Assembly: GCA_050249235.1 (NCBI GenBank)
Contig: JBFWQW010000001.1
Location: 23,933 to 87,932, forward strand
From: JAEKLB01 sp050249235
Lineage (GTDB): Bacteria; Actinomycetota; Acidimicrobiia; Acidimicrobiales; CADCSY01
Length of the DNA stretch: 64,000 nucleotides
Direction: 5' to 3'
Each line of letters begins with the position of its first letter. Position 1 is the first letter of the stretch. The notes under the pieces are model-generated. The model saw nothing but the letters and a program-made list of their open reading frames with translations. It was not told the origin of the DNA and did not search any database. Positions 25,354 through 33,966 of the stretch are shown piece by piece. Made by a program: the position numbers and the translations under genes.

Positions 25354-26133
25354 ATGAAGCTCCAGGTGACGGCGGTCGAGGGCATCCCGATGGTCGAGCC
25401 CGGGGCCGACCTGCCGGCGCTGATCCTCGCCGCCCTGGCCGGCATGGGACTCGACCTGCAGGCCGACGACGTCGTCGCCGTCACGGGCAAGATCGTCTCG
25501 AAGGCCGAGGGCCGCCTGGTCGACCTGGCCACCGTCGAGCCCTCGCCCCGCGCCCACCGCCTGGCCGTCGAGACGGAGAAGGACCCCCGCCTGGTCGAGC
25601 TCGTCCTCCGGGAGAGCGTCGACGTGATCCGGGCCCGGCCCGGCAACCTGCTCGTGCGCCACCGCCACGGCTACGTGTCGGCCATGGCAGGGATCGACCG
25701 GTCGAACGTGGGCGGCGACGACGAGCACGCCCTCCTCCTGCCGGACGACCCCGACGCGTCGGCGGCGGCCATCCGGGGCGGGCTCCTCGCCGCCACGGGC
25801 GTGGCGGTGGCGGTGGTGGTCACCGACTCCCACGGCCGTCCCTTCCGCATCGGGAACCTGGGCGTGGCCCTCGGGGTGGCCGGCCTGCAGGCGGTGCGGG
25901 AGCTCGAGGGCAGGCCCGACCTCTTCGGCCGGCCGCTCACGGCGGCGTCGGTCGTCCCGGTGGCCGACCTGGTCGCCTCGACGGCGATGCTGGTGTCGGG
26001 CGAGGCCGACGAGGGCCTCCCGGTGGTGCTGGTGCGGGGCCTGGCCCTCACCGAGCCGCCGTCCACCGCGGCCGGCCTCCTCCGCCCCCGGGACAAGGAC
26101 CTCTTCGCCGTCCCCGACCGCGACTACGGCTAG
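25354..26133 (+). CDS. cofE: Coenzyme F420-0:L-glutamate ligase
   Basis: CofE adds glutamate to F420-0 using GTP. The 259-residue protein matches the CofE/FbiB N-terminal domain: VEGIPMVEPGADLPALI, DVVAVTGKIVSKAEGRLV, RHGYVSAMAGIDRSNVGG, LLPDDPDASA, VAVVVTDSHGRPFRIGNLGVALGVAG. The nitroreductase-like C-terminal domain of mycobacterial FbiB is absent. TACCGT (25341-25346) precedes ATG 25354 by seven bases. Together with cofC it shows that the organism makes F420. Confidence 0.95.
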   Translation: MKLQVTAVEGIPMVEPGADLPALILAALAGMGLDLQADDVVAVTGKIVSKAEGRLVDLATVEPSPRAHRLAVETEKDPRLVELVLRESVDVIRARPGNLLVRHRHGYVSAMAGIDRSNVGGDDEHALLLPDDPDASAAAIRGGLLAATGVAVAVVVTDSHGRPFRIGNLGVALGVAGLQAVRELEGRPDLFGRPLTAASVVPVADLVASTAMLVSGEADEGLPVVLVRGLALTEPPSTAAGLLRPRDKDLFAVPDRDYG

Positions 26134-26161
26134 CTCCTCGCCGGCACCGCCGCTTGGAGGA

Positions 26162-26177
26162 TCGAACAGACGTTCGA
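26162..26177 (+). promoter_or_regulatory. Perfect SOS (LexA) box of dnaE2
   Basis: TCGAACAGACGTTCGA matches the actinobacterial SOS palindrome exactly. It sits between a -35-like TTGGAG (26154-26159) and the -10 TAGGGT (26178-26183), which is six bases before ATG 26190. This is a standard repressor-blocking position. Confidence 0.92.
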
Positions 26178-26189
26178 TAGGGTGGGGCC

Positions 26190-29100
26190 ATGGGCTGGCG
26201 GAACCCCCCGGTGCCGTGGAGCGAGCTCGAGCAGCGCCTGTCGAGCCGGGCGGCCGGCGGGCGCCCCCCGAGCGCCCCGCCCGGGGCCGACGGGGGCGAC
26301 AGCCCGGCCTGGTCGCACGTCCGGACGGCCTACGAGCCGCCGGCCGAGGCCGTGCCGGCCCCGGCCGGCCCGGTGGTGCCCTACGCCGAGCTGCACTGCC
26401 ACTCGAACTTCTCGTTCCTCGACGGGGCCTCCCACCCGGAGGAGCTGGTGGAGGAGGCGGTGGGGCTCGGCCTGACGGCGCTCGCCCTCACCGACCACGA
26501 CGGCTTCTACGGCATCGTCCGGTTCGCCGAGGCGGCCCGGGCCGTCGGGCTGCCCACCGTGTTCGGCGCCGAGCTCACCCTCGACCTGCCCCGTCCCCAG
26601 GTGGGCGAGCCCGATCCCGAGGGCGACCACCTGGTGGTGCTGGCCCGGTCGCCGGCCGGCTACGCCCGGCTGTCCCGGGCCATCGCCGCTGCCCACCTGC
26701 GGGGCGGCGAGAAGGGCCTGCCCCGCTCGTCGGTGGCCGACCTGGCCGGTCGCCACGGGGGCGAGTGGCAGGTGCTCACCGGCTGCCGGAAGGGGGCGGT
26801 GGCCAGGGCCCTGGTCGATCGGGGCCCGGCCGCGGCCGCCGCCGAGCTGGGGGCGCTGGTCGACGCCTTCGGCCGGTCCCGGGTGGCGGTCGAGCTGTGG
26901 GACCACGGCGACCCGCTCGACACCGTCCGCAACGACGCCCTGGTGCAGCTGGCCGTGCAGGCCGGTGTCGACGTGGTGGCCACCAACAACGTGCACTACG
27001 CCGCCCCGCCCCGCCGGCCGCTCGCCACCGCACTGGCCGCGGTGCGCAGTCGCCGCAGCCTCGACGAGGTCGAGGGCTGGCTCCCGGCCGCGGCCCTGGC
27101 CTGCCTGCGCTCCGGTGCCGAGCAGGCCCGCCGCTTCGCCCGGTACCCCGGGGTGGTGGCCCGGGCGGCCGCCCTCGGTCTCGAGTGCGCCTTCGACCTG
27201 GCGCTGGTGGCGCCGGCGTTGCCGCCTTTCCCGTGCCCCGACGGCCTCGACGAGATGGGCTACCTCCGCCGGCTCACCGAGGAGGGGGCCACCGCCCGCT
27301 ACGGCCCCCGCCACCGCGAGCGCCAGCCGGGGGCGTGGGACCAGATCGACCACGAGCTGGCCGTCATCGAGGCCCTCACGTTCCCTGGCTACTTCCTCGT
27401 GGTGTGGGACATCGTCGAGTTCTGCCGCCGCAACGACATCTACTGCCAGGGCCGGGGCTCGGCCGCCAACTCCGCCGTCTGCTTCGCCCTCGGGATCACC
27501 AACGCCGACGCCGTCGCCCTCGGCCTGCTCTTCGAGCGCTTCCTCTCCCCGGAGCGGGACGGCCCGCCCGACATCGACGTCGACATCGAGTCCGGCCGCC
27601 GGGAGGAAGCCATCCAGTACGTCTACGCCAAGCACGGCCGGGAGCACGCCGCCCAGGTGGCCAACGTCATCACCTACCGGGGCCGGTCGTCGGTCCGCGA
27701 CATGGGCAAGGCCCTGGGCCACGCCCAGGGCCAGGTCGACGCCTGGTCGAAGCAGCTCGACCACCACCTGCCGGTGGCCGGGGCCGGCGACGCCGACTCG
27801 TTCGACATCCCGCCCGAGGTGCTCGAGCTGGCCGGGCAGGTCGAGCACTTCCCCCGCCACCTCGGCATCCACTCCGGCGGCATGGTGATCTGTGACCGGC
27901 CGGTCGTCGAGGTCTGCCCGGTCGAGTGGGGCCGCATGGCCGACCGCACCGTCCTGCAGTGGGACAAGGACGACTGCGCCGCGGTGGGCCTGGTGAAGTT
28001 CGACCTGCTCGGCCTCGGGATGCTCACGGTGCTGCACGGGGTGGTCGACCTGGTGCGCCGGCACCACGGCGTCGAGGTCTCCCTCGCCACCATCCCGCAG
28101 GACCCGGCCGTCTACGCCATGCTCTGCGAGGCCGACTCGGTGGGTGTGTTCCAGGTCGAGAGCCGGGCCCAGATGGCCACGCTGCCCCGCCTGAAGCCCC
28201 GGGGCTTCTACGACCTGGTCGTCGAGGTGGCGCTCATCCGGCCCGGTCCGATCCAGGGCGGCTCGGTGCATCCCTACATCCGCCGCCGCAACGGCGAGGA
28301 GGCGGTCACCTTCCTGCACCCCCTCCTCGAGCCGGCCCTGGCCAAGACCCTGGGCGTGCCGCTGTTCCAGGAGCAGCTCATGCAGATGGCCATCGACGTG
28401 GCCGGCTTCACCGCCGCCGAGGCCGACCAGCTCCGCCAGGCCATGGGGTCGAAGCGGTCGCGGGAGCGCATGGAGCGCCTGCGGCGGCGGTTCTACGACG
28501 GCATGGCCGAGCGGGGGATCACCGGCGAGGTCGCCGACGCCATCTTCGACAAGCTGGCCGCCTTCGCCAACTTCGGCTTCCCCGAGAGCCACTCGGTGAG
28601 CTTCGCCTACCTCGTCTACGCCTCGGCCTGGTTCAAGCTGCACCACCCGGCGGCCTTCTGCGCGGCGCTGCTCAACGGCCAGCCCATGGGGTTCTGGGCC
28701 CCCCACACCCTGGTGCGCGACGCCCGCCGCCACGGCGTGGTGGTGCGCCGGGCCGACGTCAACGAGAGCGAGGCCGCCTCGACCCTCGAGCCCGACCCGG
28801 CCAGCGCCGGCGGCGTCGCCGTGCGCCTCGGCCTCAAGGAGGTGCGCTCGGTGGGCGACGACCTGGCCGAGGCCATCGCCGCCGGCCGGCCCTACCGCTC
28901 GGTGGAGGACCTGGTCCGCCGGGCCGACGTGCCTCTCGCCGCGGTGGAGGCGCTGGCCACGGCCGGGGCCCTGGCCGGCTTCGGGCTCGACCGTCGGTCG
29001 GCGCTCTGGTCGGCGGGGGCGACCGCCCAGCTCCGCCCCGGGCCCTCGGGGCAGCTGCGCCTGCCGGGCATCGTCACCGGCATCCGGGCGCCCGACCTCC

Positions 29101-29519
29101 CCGGCATGACCCCGATGGAGGAGACGGTGGCCGACCTGTGGGCCACCGGCATCAGCGCCGACACCCATCCCACCGAGCACGTGCGCGAGCACCTGGCCTC
29201 GCTCGGGGTGCGCACCTCGGTCGAGCTGCGCCGGGTGGCGGACGGCGACCGGGTGGTGGTGGCCGGGGTGGTCACCCACCGCCAGCGCCCGGCCACCGCC
29301 TCCGGCACGGTGTTCCTCAACCTGGAGGACGAGACCGGGCTGGTGAACGTGATCTGCTCGGCCGGCCTCTGGAAGCGCCACCGCAAGATCGCCCGCACCG
29401 CGCCGGCCCTGCTCGTCCGGGGCACGGTCGAATCGGCCCAGGGCGTGGTGAACGTCGTCGCCGACCGCCTCGAGGTCCTCTCGCTGGGGGCACCCACCCG
29501 CTCCCGCGACTTCCGCTGA
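26190..29519 (+). CDS. dnaE2: Error-prone DNA polymerase III alpha subunit DnaE2
   Basis: The translesion polymerase of the actinobacterial mutasome, 1109 residues. It has an N-terminal PHP domain (YAELHCHSNFSFLDGASHPEELVEEA from about residue 65; LALTDHDGFYG), the polymerase catalytic acidic motif PDIDVDIE (about 461-468), GRGSAANSAVCF, fingers/HhH sequence FPESHSVSFAYLVYASAWFK, and a C-terminal OB domain (RVVVAGVVTHRQRPATASGTVFLNLEDETG). It works with ImuA' and ImuB (15995-18621) and shares their SOS control. The start ATG is fixed by the promoter. Confidence 0.97.
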   Translation: MGWRNPPVPWSELEQRLSSRAAGGRPPSAPPGADGGDSPAWSHVRTAYEPPAEAVPAPAGPVVPYAELHCHSNFSFLDGASHPEELVEEAVGLGLTALALTDHDGFYGIVRFAEAARAVGLPTVFGAELTLDLPRPQVGEPDPEGDHLVVLARSPAGYARLSRAIAAAHLRGGEKGLPRSSVADLAGRHGGEWQVLTGCRKGAVARALVDRGPAAAAAELGALVDAFGRSRVAVELWDHGDPLDTVRNDALVQLAVQAGVDVVATNNVHYAAPPRRPLATALAAVRSRRSLDEVEGWLPAAALACLRSGAEQARRFARYPGVVARAAALGLECAFDLALVAPALPPFPCPDGLDEMGYLRRLTEEGATARYGPRHRERQPGAWDQIDHELAVIEALTFPGYFLVVWDIVEFCRRNDIYCQGRGSAANSAVCFALGITNADAVALGLLFERFLSPERDGPPDIDVDIESGRREEAIQYVYAKHGREHAAQVANVITYRGRSSVRDMGKALGHAQGQVDAWSKQLDHHLPVAGAGDADSFDIPPEVLELAGQVEHFPRHLGIHSGGMVICDRPVVEVCPVEWGRMADRTVLQWDKDDCAAVGLVKFDLLGLGMLTVLHGVVDLVRRHHGVEVSLATIPQDPAVYAMLCEADSVGVFQVESRAQMATLPRLKPRGFYDLVVEVALIRPGPIQGGSVHPYIRRRNGEEAVTFLHPLLEPALAKTLGVPLFQEQLMQMAIDVAGFTAAEADQLRQAMGSKRSRERMERLRRRFYDGMAERGITGEVADAIFDKLAAFANFGFPESHSVSFAYLVYASAWFKLHHPAAFCAALLNGQPMGFWAPHTLVRDARRHGVVVRRADVNESEAASTLEPDPASAGGVAVRLGLKEVRSVGDDLAEAIAAGRPYRSVEDLVRRADVPLAAVEALATAGALAGFGLDRRSALWSAGATAQLRPGPSGQLRLPGIVTGIRAPDLPGMTPMEETVADLWATGISADTHPTEHVREHLASLGVRTSVELRRVADGDRVVVAGVVTHRQRPATASGTVFLNLEDETGLVNVICSAGLWKRHRKIARTAPALLVRGTVESAQGVVNVVADRLEVLSLGAPTRSRDFR

Positions 29520-29565
29520 ACGCGTCCCCGGCGGGACGCCGACCGTACGACGTACTGTCGCTCTC

Positions 29566-30867
29566 GTGCGCAGGGGGGCGACCCGGAGCTCGTCCGGCAT
29601 GTTCCGCGTCTTCCGCCACCGCAACTACGCCCTGCTCGCCACCGGCAACTTCGTGAACCAGCTCGGCATGTGGGGCCGCATGATCGGGATCGGCTGGGCC
29701 GCCCAGGACCTCACCGACAGCGCCTTCCTGGTCGGGCTGGCCCACGGCTCGCAGTTCCTCCCGAGCCTCCTGCTGGCGCCGTTCTGCGGGCTGGTGGCCG
29801 ACCGGTTCGACCGGCGCAACGTCGCCGTCCTGGGCAACCTCGGCATGGCCATCCCGTCGGCCGCCATCACGGTGCTGCTCCTCACCGACCGGCTCACCAT
29901 CACCGGCCTGGTGCTGCTGGCCCTGGTGGGCGGGACCCTCCAGTCCTTCACCACGCCGGCCATCGCCGCCCTCGTGCCCCACGCCGTGCCCCCGGCCGAC
30001 GTGCCGGCCGCCATCGCCATGAACAACGTCCTCAGCAACGTCAGCCGCTTCCTCGGCGCCGCCCTGGTCGGGGTCATCATCACCGCCTGGGACACCCCGG
30101 CCGCCTTCGCGTTCAACGCCGGGTCGCTGCTGGCCGTGGCCGTGCCCTGGCTGGCCTTGAGGGTGACCGTGCCGCCCCGGGTGGTGAGCGACGAGTCGTT
30201 CGTCACCCAGCTGGCCGGCGGCTTCCGCTTCGCCCGCCACCAGCCGTCCGTCGGCAGCCTGCTCGTGCTCAACACGGTCGTCGGCCTCCTGATCATGCAG
30301 GCGCCGCTCATGCCGCTCGTCACCCGCGACCTGCTCGACGCCGGGCCGTCGACCTACGGGCTCCTCCAGTCGGTCACCGGCATCGGGGCCATCGTGGGTG
30401 CCGTCTTCGCCGGGCGGGCGGCCACCGGCACCCGGCTGATGGCGGTGATGACGATCGCGCTGGTGGCGACGGCGGCCAGCGTGCTCGGCGTGGCCCTGTC
30501 GAGCTGGGTCGCGGTCTCGGTGGTGGTCCAGATCGTCTTCGGCTTCGGCCTCTTCACGCTGATGACCAGCACGGTCACGGTGATCACGCTGTCGACGCCC
30601 GACCGCTACCTCGGCCGGGTCATGTCGCTGCACGGCATGACCATCGGCGGGATGGTGCCGATCAACGCCATGGTGGCCGGCCTCTTCGCCAACCTGATCG
30701 GGACCCGGATGACCCTGCTCGTGGCCGGCGCCACGCTCGGCGCCTACGTCGTCTGGTTCGTCGCCCGCCGGCTCGGCCGCATCCACGTCGTCCGCCCCGA
30801 CGACGAGGCCACGGGCCCGGCGGTGCCCGTGCCCGCGGTCCCCGACGTGGCCGTCGTGCCGGGCTGA
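29566..30867 (+). CDS. MFS transporter (DHA3-type exporter-like)
   Basis: A 433-residue major facilitator superfamily protein with about 12 hydrophobic segments and the motif-A-like loop GLVADRFDRRNVAVLGN between helices 2 and 3. It resembles the MFS_3/enterobactin-exporter-like group that exports small molecules or drugs; the substrate is unknown. GTG 29566 has TACTGT (29553-29558) seven bases upstream. It stands alone downstream of dnaE2 and converges on the rmlB-like gene. Confidence 0.9.
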   Translation: MRRGATRSSSGMFRVFRHRNYALLATGNFVNQLGMWGRMIGIGWAAQDLTDSAFLVGLAHGSQFLPSLLLAPFCGLVADRFDRRNVAVLGNLGMAIPSAAITVLLLTDRLTITGLVLLALVGGTLQSFTTPAIAALVPHAVPPADVPAAIAMNNVLSNVSRFLGAALVGVIITAWDTPAAFAFNAGSLLAVAVPWLALRVTVPPRVVSDESFVTQLAGGFRFARHQPSVGSLLVLNTVVGLLIMQAPLMPLVTRDLLDAGPSTYGLLQSVTGIGAIVGAVFAGRAATGTRLMAVMTIALVATAASVLGVALSSWVAVSVVVQIVFGFGLFTLMTSTVTVITLSTPDRYLGRVMSLHGMTIGGMVPINAMVAGLFANLIGTRMTLLVAGATLGAYVVWFVARRLGRIHVVRPDDEATGPAVPVPAVPDVAVVPG

Positions 30868-30931
30868 CGGGCTCGACGTCGACGGGTCGCTCGGCCGGGG
30901 CCGGTGCCCTTGGCCGCCCGGCCGGGCGTGC

Positions 30932-31936
30932 CTAGGGCGCCGACCAGGCGGTGCCCTCGACGACCGGCGAGCGGCCGAGCAGGGGCTCCCACCACGGCCG
31001 GTTGGCGGCGTACCAGTCGATGGTGGCGGCGACCCCCTCGGCCCAGGGCACGGAGGGGGCCCAGCCCAGCTCGGTCCGGATCTTCGAGGAGTCGAGGAGG
31101 TAGCGGCGGTCGTGGCCGGGCCGGTCGGGGACGATCGTCTTCATCGAGGCCGGCTTGCCGAGGTGGTCGAGGACGGTGTCGGCGATCTGTTCGACGCTCA
31201 GCTCGTCGCCGGTGCCCACGTGGTAGGTCTCGCCCAGGCGGCCGTCGGCCAGCACGAGGTCGATGGCCCGGCAGTGGTCGAGGGCGTGGATCCACTCGCG
31301 CCGGTTCTGGGTCGAGGCGTAGAGGGGGAGGGGCTGGTCCCGGAGGGCGAGGGTGGTGAAGAGGGGGAGCACCTTCTCCGGGAACTGGAAGGGCCCGTAG
31401 TTGTTGGCGCAGTTGGTGATCGTGACCGGCAGGTCCCACGTCTCGTGGTACGACCGCACGACGTGGTCGCCGCCGGCCTTCGACGCGTTGTAGGGGGTGC
31501 GGGGCCGGTAGGGGGACCGCTCGGTGAAGGCCTCGTCGGTGTCGAGGTCGAGGTCGCCGTACACCTCACAGGTCGAGACGTGGTGGAAGCGGCGCACGCC
31601 GACCCGGCGGGCGGCCTCGCAGAGGCCCTGGGTGCCGAGGACGTTGGTGCGGAAGAACCGGGCCGGGTCGAGCACGGCCAGGCTGTTGTGCGACTCGGCC
31701 GCGAAGTTCACGATCACGTCGACGGCGTGCTCGCGCAGCACGTGGGCCACCGTGTCCGTGTCGCCGATGTCGGCGTGGACGAAGGCGACGCCCGCCAGCC
31801 CGTCGACGCTCTCGCGGACGCCGGCGTAGGTGAGGGCGTCGAGGACGACCAGCCGATCGCCGGGATGGGCCTCGCGCCAGTAGCGGACGAAGTTCGAGCC
31901 GATGAACCCGGCGCCGCCGGTCACGAGGATGGCCAC
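30932..31936 (-). CDS. rmlB: dTDP-glucose 4,6-dehydratase-like NDP-sugar enzyme
   Basis: A 334-residue extended short-chain dehydrogenase of the RmlB type: TGGAGFIG at the N-terminus, NFAAESHN, YNASKAGGDH (Y149, K153), CANNYGPFQFPEKVLPLF and REWIHALDHCRAI. These fit NDP-hexose 4,6-dehydratases of deoxysugar and cell-envelope pathways. The catalytic STDEVYG loop reads STCEVYG, with Cys at 123 (codon TGT) where RmlB has its proton-donor Asp. The activity may therefore be altered. GTG 31936 is the start that gives the family N-terminus. No other rml genes are adjacent. Confidence 0.88.
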   Translation of the reverse strand: MAILVTGGAGFIGSNFVRYWREAHPGDRLVVLDALTYAGVRESVDGLAGVAFVHADIGDTDTVAHVLREHAVDVIVNFAAESHNSLAVLDPARFFRTNVLGTQGLCEAARRVGVRRFHHVSTCEVYGDLDLDTDEAFTERSPYRPRTPYNASKAGGDHVVRSYHETWDLPVTITNCANNYGPFQFPEKVLPLFTTLALRDQPLPLYASTQNRREWIHALDHCRAIDLVLADGRLGETYHVGTGDELSVEQIADTVLDHLGKPASMKTIVPDRPGHDRRYLLDSSKIRTELGWAPSVPWAEGVAATIDWYAANRPWWEPLLGRSPVVEGTAWSAP

Positions 31937-32068
31937 GCCGAAACTCTCGCACGGGTGCGCGGGCGGTGCCGCGCCCCCCGGGCCCGGCGCCGCCCCATCC
32001 CGATGTGTGCTCGCGCCGCGCTCGGGTACACCGGGAGCCGCCAGACCCCCGGACAAGGAGCACCACCC

Positions 32069-32632
32069 ATGGACGTCACGAAGATGCTGGAGGCCGACCA
32101 CCGCAGTGTCGAGGAGCTCTTCGCCGCCATCGAGCAGGCCGAGGCCGCCGAGCGGCAGCCGTCGATCGACGAGCTGGTCACCTCGCTCCGGGCCCACATG
32201 GAGCTCGAGGAGTCCGTCGTCTACCCGCGGATGAAGCCGGTGACGGGTGACGAGCCGGTGGAGGAGGGCGTGGTCGAGCACGAGCTCGGCCGCAAGCTGC
32301 TCGCCGACCTGGTCGCCCTGGCGCCCGACGAGCCCGGCTTCGGCGCGGCCCTCGACGCCCTGAAGGCCGGCATCGAGCACCACGTCGAGGAGGAGGAGCA
32401 GGAGGTCTTCCCCAAGCTCCGGCAGGAGGGAGGGACCGTGCTCGCCGAGATGGCGACCCCCTTCATGACCAAGCGGCTCGAGCTCGGCATGCCGATCGAC
32501 GCCGAGGGCCTCATGGCCTCGTCCAGCAAGGAGGAGCTGCTCGAGGAGGCGCGGGGCGCGGCCGTCGACGGTGCCGGCTCGATGACGAAGGCCGAGTTGG
32601 CCGAGGCGCTCGCCGCCAAGATGGCCTCCTGA
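32069..32632 (+). CDS. Hemerythrin HHE-domain protein with Rho_N-like tail
   Basis: A 187-residue protein. The hemerythrin-like helical bundle has metal-ligand-type residues in LEADHRSVEELF, LRAHMELEESVVYPRM, VEHELGRKLL and IEHHVEEEEQEVFP, so it probably binds a di-iron site and senses oxygen, NO or iron. After about residue 150, SKEELLEEARGAAVDGAGSMTKAELAEALAAK resembles the Rho N-terminal/SAP-like helical motif. ATG 32069 has AAGGAG (32055-32060) eight bases upstream; the preceding longer frame is antisense to rmlB. Confidence 0.92.
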   Translation: MDVTKMLEADHRSVEELFAAIEQAEAAERQPSIDELVTSLRAHMELEESVVYPRMKPVTGDEPVEEGVVEHELGRKLLADLVALAPDEPGFGAALDALKAGIEHHVEEEEQEVFPKLRQEGGTVLAEMATPFMTKRLELGMPIDAEGLMASSSKEELLEEARGAAVDGAGSMTKAELAEALAAKMAS

Positions 32633-32651
32633 CCCTCTGGCGTTCGTGTCG

Positions 32652-32710
32652 CCGGCCCGGCCGATCCCTCGAAACGGGTCCCCCCACCGATTCGGGTCAG
32701 GCCGGGCCGG
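32652..32710. terminator. Possible bidirectional terminator between hemerythrin and whiB genes
   Basis: CCGGCCCGGCC (32652-32662) and GGCCGGGCCGG (32700-32710) are an exact 11-base inverted repeat with a 37-base loop, between two convergent genes. A direct repeat of CGGTCAGGGTGCGCC also occurs nearby (about 32726 and 32752). There is no T-run. Confidence 0.35.
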
Positions 32711-32754
32711 TGGCGCGCCGGGCGGCGGTCAGGGTGCGCCGTCAGGGCCGCCGG

Positions 32755-33069
32755 TCAGGGTGCGCCGGTCACAGAGGTCGGTTGGCGGCGGGCGATGGTG
32801 CGCTGCTCCTCGGTCGTGCCGCCCCACACGCCGGAGGTCGAGGCTCCGAGCGACCGCGCGTAGTCCAGGCAGGCGCCGACCACCGGGCACTCGGCGCAGA
32901 TGGCGAGGGCTCGGTGGCTCCCGTGACGCGCCGTGTCGTCGAGGAAGTCGACCTCCGGGTGCTGGCGGCAGCGGGCCTCGGCGATCCAGGGCTGGTCCCC
33001 GAACCGGCTGGCGCCCGAGGTCGGCCCGGGGAGGTCCGGAGCGGTGTGCAGATCGAGGGCCGTTGCCAT
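32755..33069 (-). CDS. WhiB-family iron-sulfur transcription factor (second copy)
   Basis: A 104-residue WhiB protein with cluster cysteines C34, C58, C61 and C67 (spacing 23-2-5) and the turn GVWGG (residues 80-84) followed by TTEEQR. Its closer cysteine spacing, its ARC...PEVDFLDD segment and the GVWGGTTEEQR ending are more canonical than those of the WhiB at 41-349, so the two belong to different subclasses. Longer frames upstream are arginine-rich shadow. The target genes are not deducible. Confidence 0.93.
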   Translation of the reverse strand: MATALDLHTAPDLPGPTSGASRFGDQPWIAEARCRQHPEVDFLDDTARHGSHRALAICAECPVVGACLDYARSLGASTSGVWGGTTEEQRTIARRQPTSVTGAP

Positions 33070-33586
33070 CGTGCGGTTCTCCGAGCGCTGGAGGTGCCCG
33101 GGGCGCGGCTGCCCACCCGGGCCGGCCGACCCGCCGGGAGCGTCGGGGAAGCGGACCTGACCGGACCACGGTCAGCTGGGCCGGCGGACCCCAGCGTCGC
33201 GACGCGTCTGCCACCGGCCCGGGCGACCCTACCGGTGGGTCGCCCGACTCCCTCGTCGCCGTGCCTGCCGCCGGCGACGGCGGGACGAGCGGTCCCGCCG
33301 GCCGGGCCCGACCGTTCCGCGGCGGGCCGATGCCGACCCGGGCAGGGCGACGGCGGCGGCGCGTCGAACTGCTCTGCCATGGGTCGTCCGTCTCCCAAGG
33401 TCACGATCGGCGCCGCGTTCGTCGCCGAGGCGGCCTGGCTGGCGCTCCTCGGCCGCTTCCTCGTCGGCCTGGTCTGACCGCCGCCCTGCGGCCCCTCGCC
33501 GGCGGGTCCCGGCGGCCCCGGGCGAGCGACGGGCCGGCGTCGGCGTCGCGTCGAAGCGGTCGTGCACCCGAGCGGTGCCAACTCGG
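33070..33586. other. Long low-information gap
   Basis: About 500 bases between whiB and the ABM-like gene. I see no convincing gene, repeat or hairpin apart from a 32-codon frame at 33379-33477. Two half-Arg-rich frames on the minus strand (for example 33229-33567) lack homology or start signals. The whiB promoter and leader probably occupy the left part. Confidence 0.5.
33379..33477 (+). CDS. Possible 32-residue hydrophobic peptide
   Basis: ATG 33379 opens a short frame whose product has a basic N-terminus (MGRPSPKVTIG) and one hydrophobic segment (AAFVAEAAWLALLGRFLVGLV). Such small membrane peptides exist, but there is no clear ribosome-binding site or promoter, and the minus strand is also open here. 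Weakly supported. Confidence 0.25.
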   Translation: MGRPSPKVTIGAAFVAEAAWLALLGRFLVGLV

Positions 33587-33889
33587 TCAGCCGGGCGGCG
33601 CGTTCACCGTGCCGACCACCTCGAACCACTCGACGCGGACCGGGTCGCTGGCCCCGGCCCGCTCGAGGGCGGCGGCGAGCCGGTCCTCCATGAAGCGCTC
33701 CTGGGCGACGCGGCTCTCCCAGAGCTCGAAGACGACCAGCCCGCCGGCGGCGGAGACGACCGCGGCGTGCGAGATGGCGCCGGCGGGGATCTCGTCGCCG
33801 AGCGCCAGCTCCGTCATCACCGTCGCGTACTCCTGCCGGGCGTCCTTGCCGTCCTGCGGGTCGAACTCCATCAGCAACGCCTCGGCCAT
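33587..33889 (-). CDS. Small dimeric alpha/beta-barrel (ABM-like) protein
   Basis: A 100-residue protein with a pattern like the antibiotic-biosynthesis-monooxygenase/dimeric alpha-beta barrel group (VVFELWESRVAQERFMEDRLAAALERAG; VRVEWFEVVGTVNAPPG). The enzymatic role is unknown. ATG 33889 has a good GGAGGG ribosome-binding site five bases upstream. It is 77 bases downstream of the M15 peptidase gene... on the same strand the peptidase lies at higher coordinates, so the two could be co-transcribed. Confidence 0.75.
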   Translation of the reverse strand: MAEALLMEFDPQDGKDARQEYATVMTELALGDEIPAGAISHAAVVSAAGGLVVFELWESRVAQERFMEDRLAAALERAGASDPVRVEWFEVVGTVNAPPG

Positions 33890-33966
33890 GGTGTCCCTCC
33901 CCTCGACCAGCTGCTGGCGGCACGATAACTCTCGTGCCTCCCGGCCCGACAGGGCCCGACCTGCGC

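Noticed and set aside
26130..29624. A 1164-codon minus-strand frame opposite dnaE2
   Set aside because: It mirrors the dnaE2 codons, is rich in His/Gly/Arg and has no recognisable domain.
33229..33567. Minus-strand frame in the gap after whiB
   Set aside because: Arginine- and alanine-rich, no start signal, no homology I can recognise.
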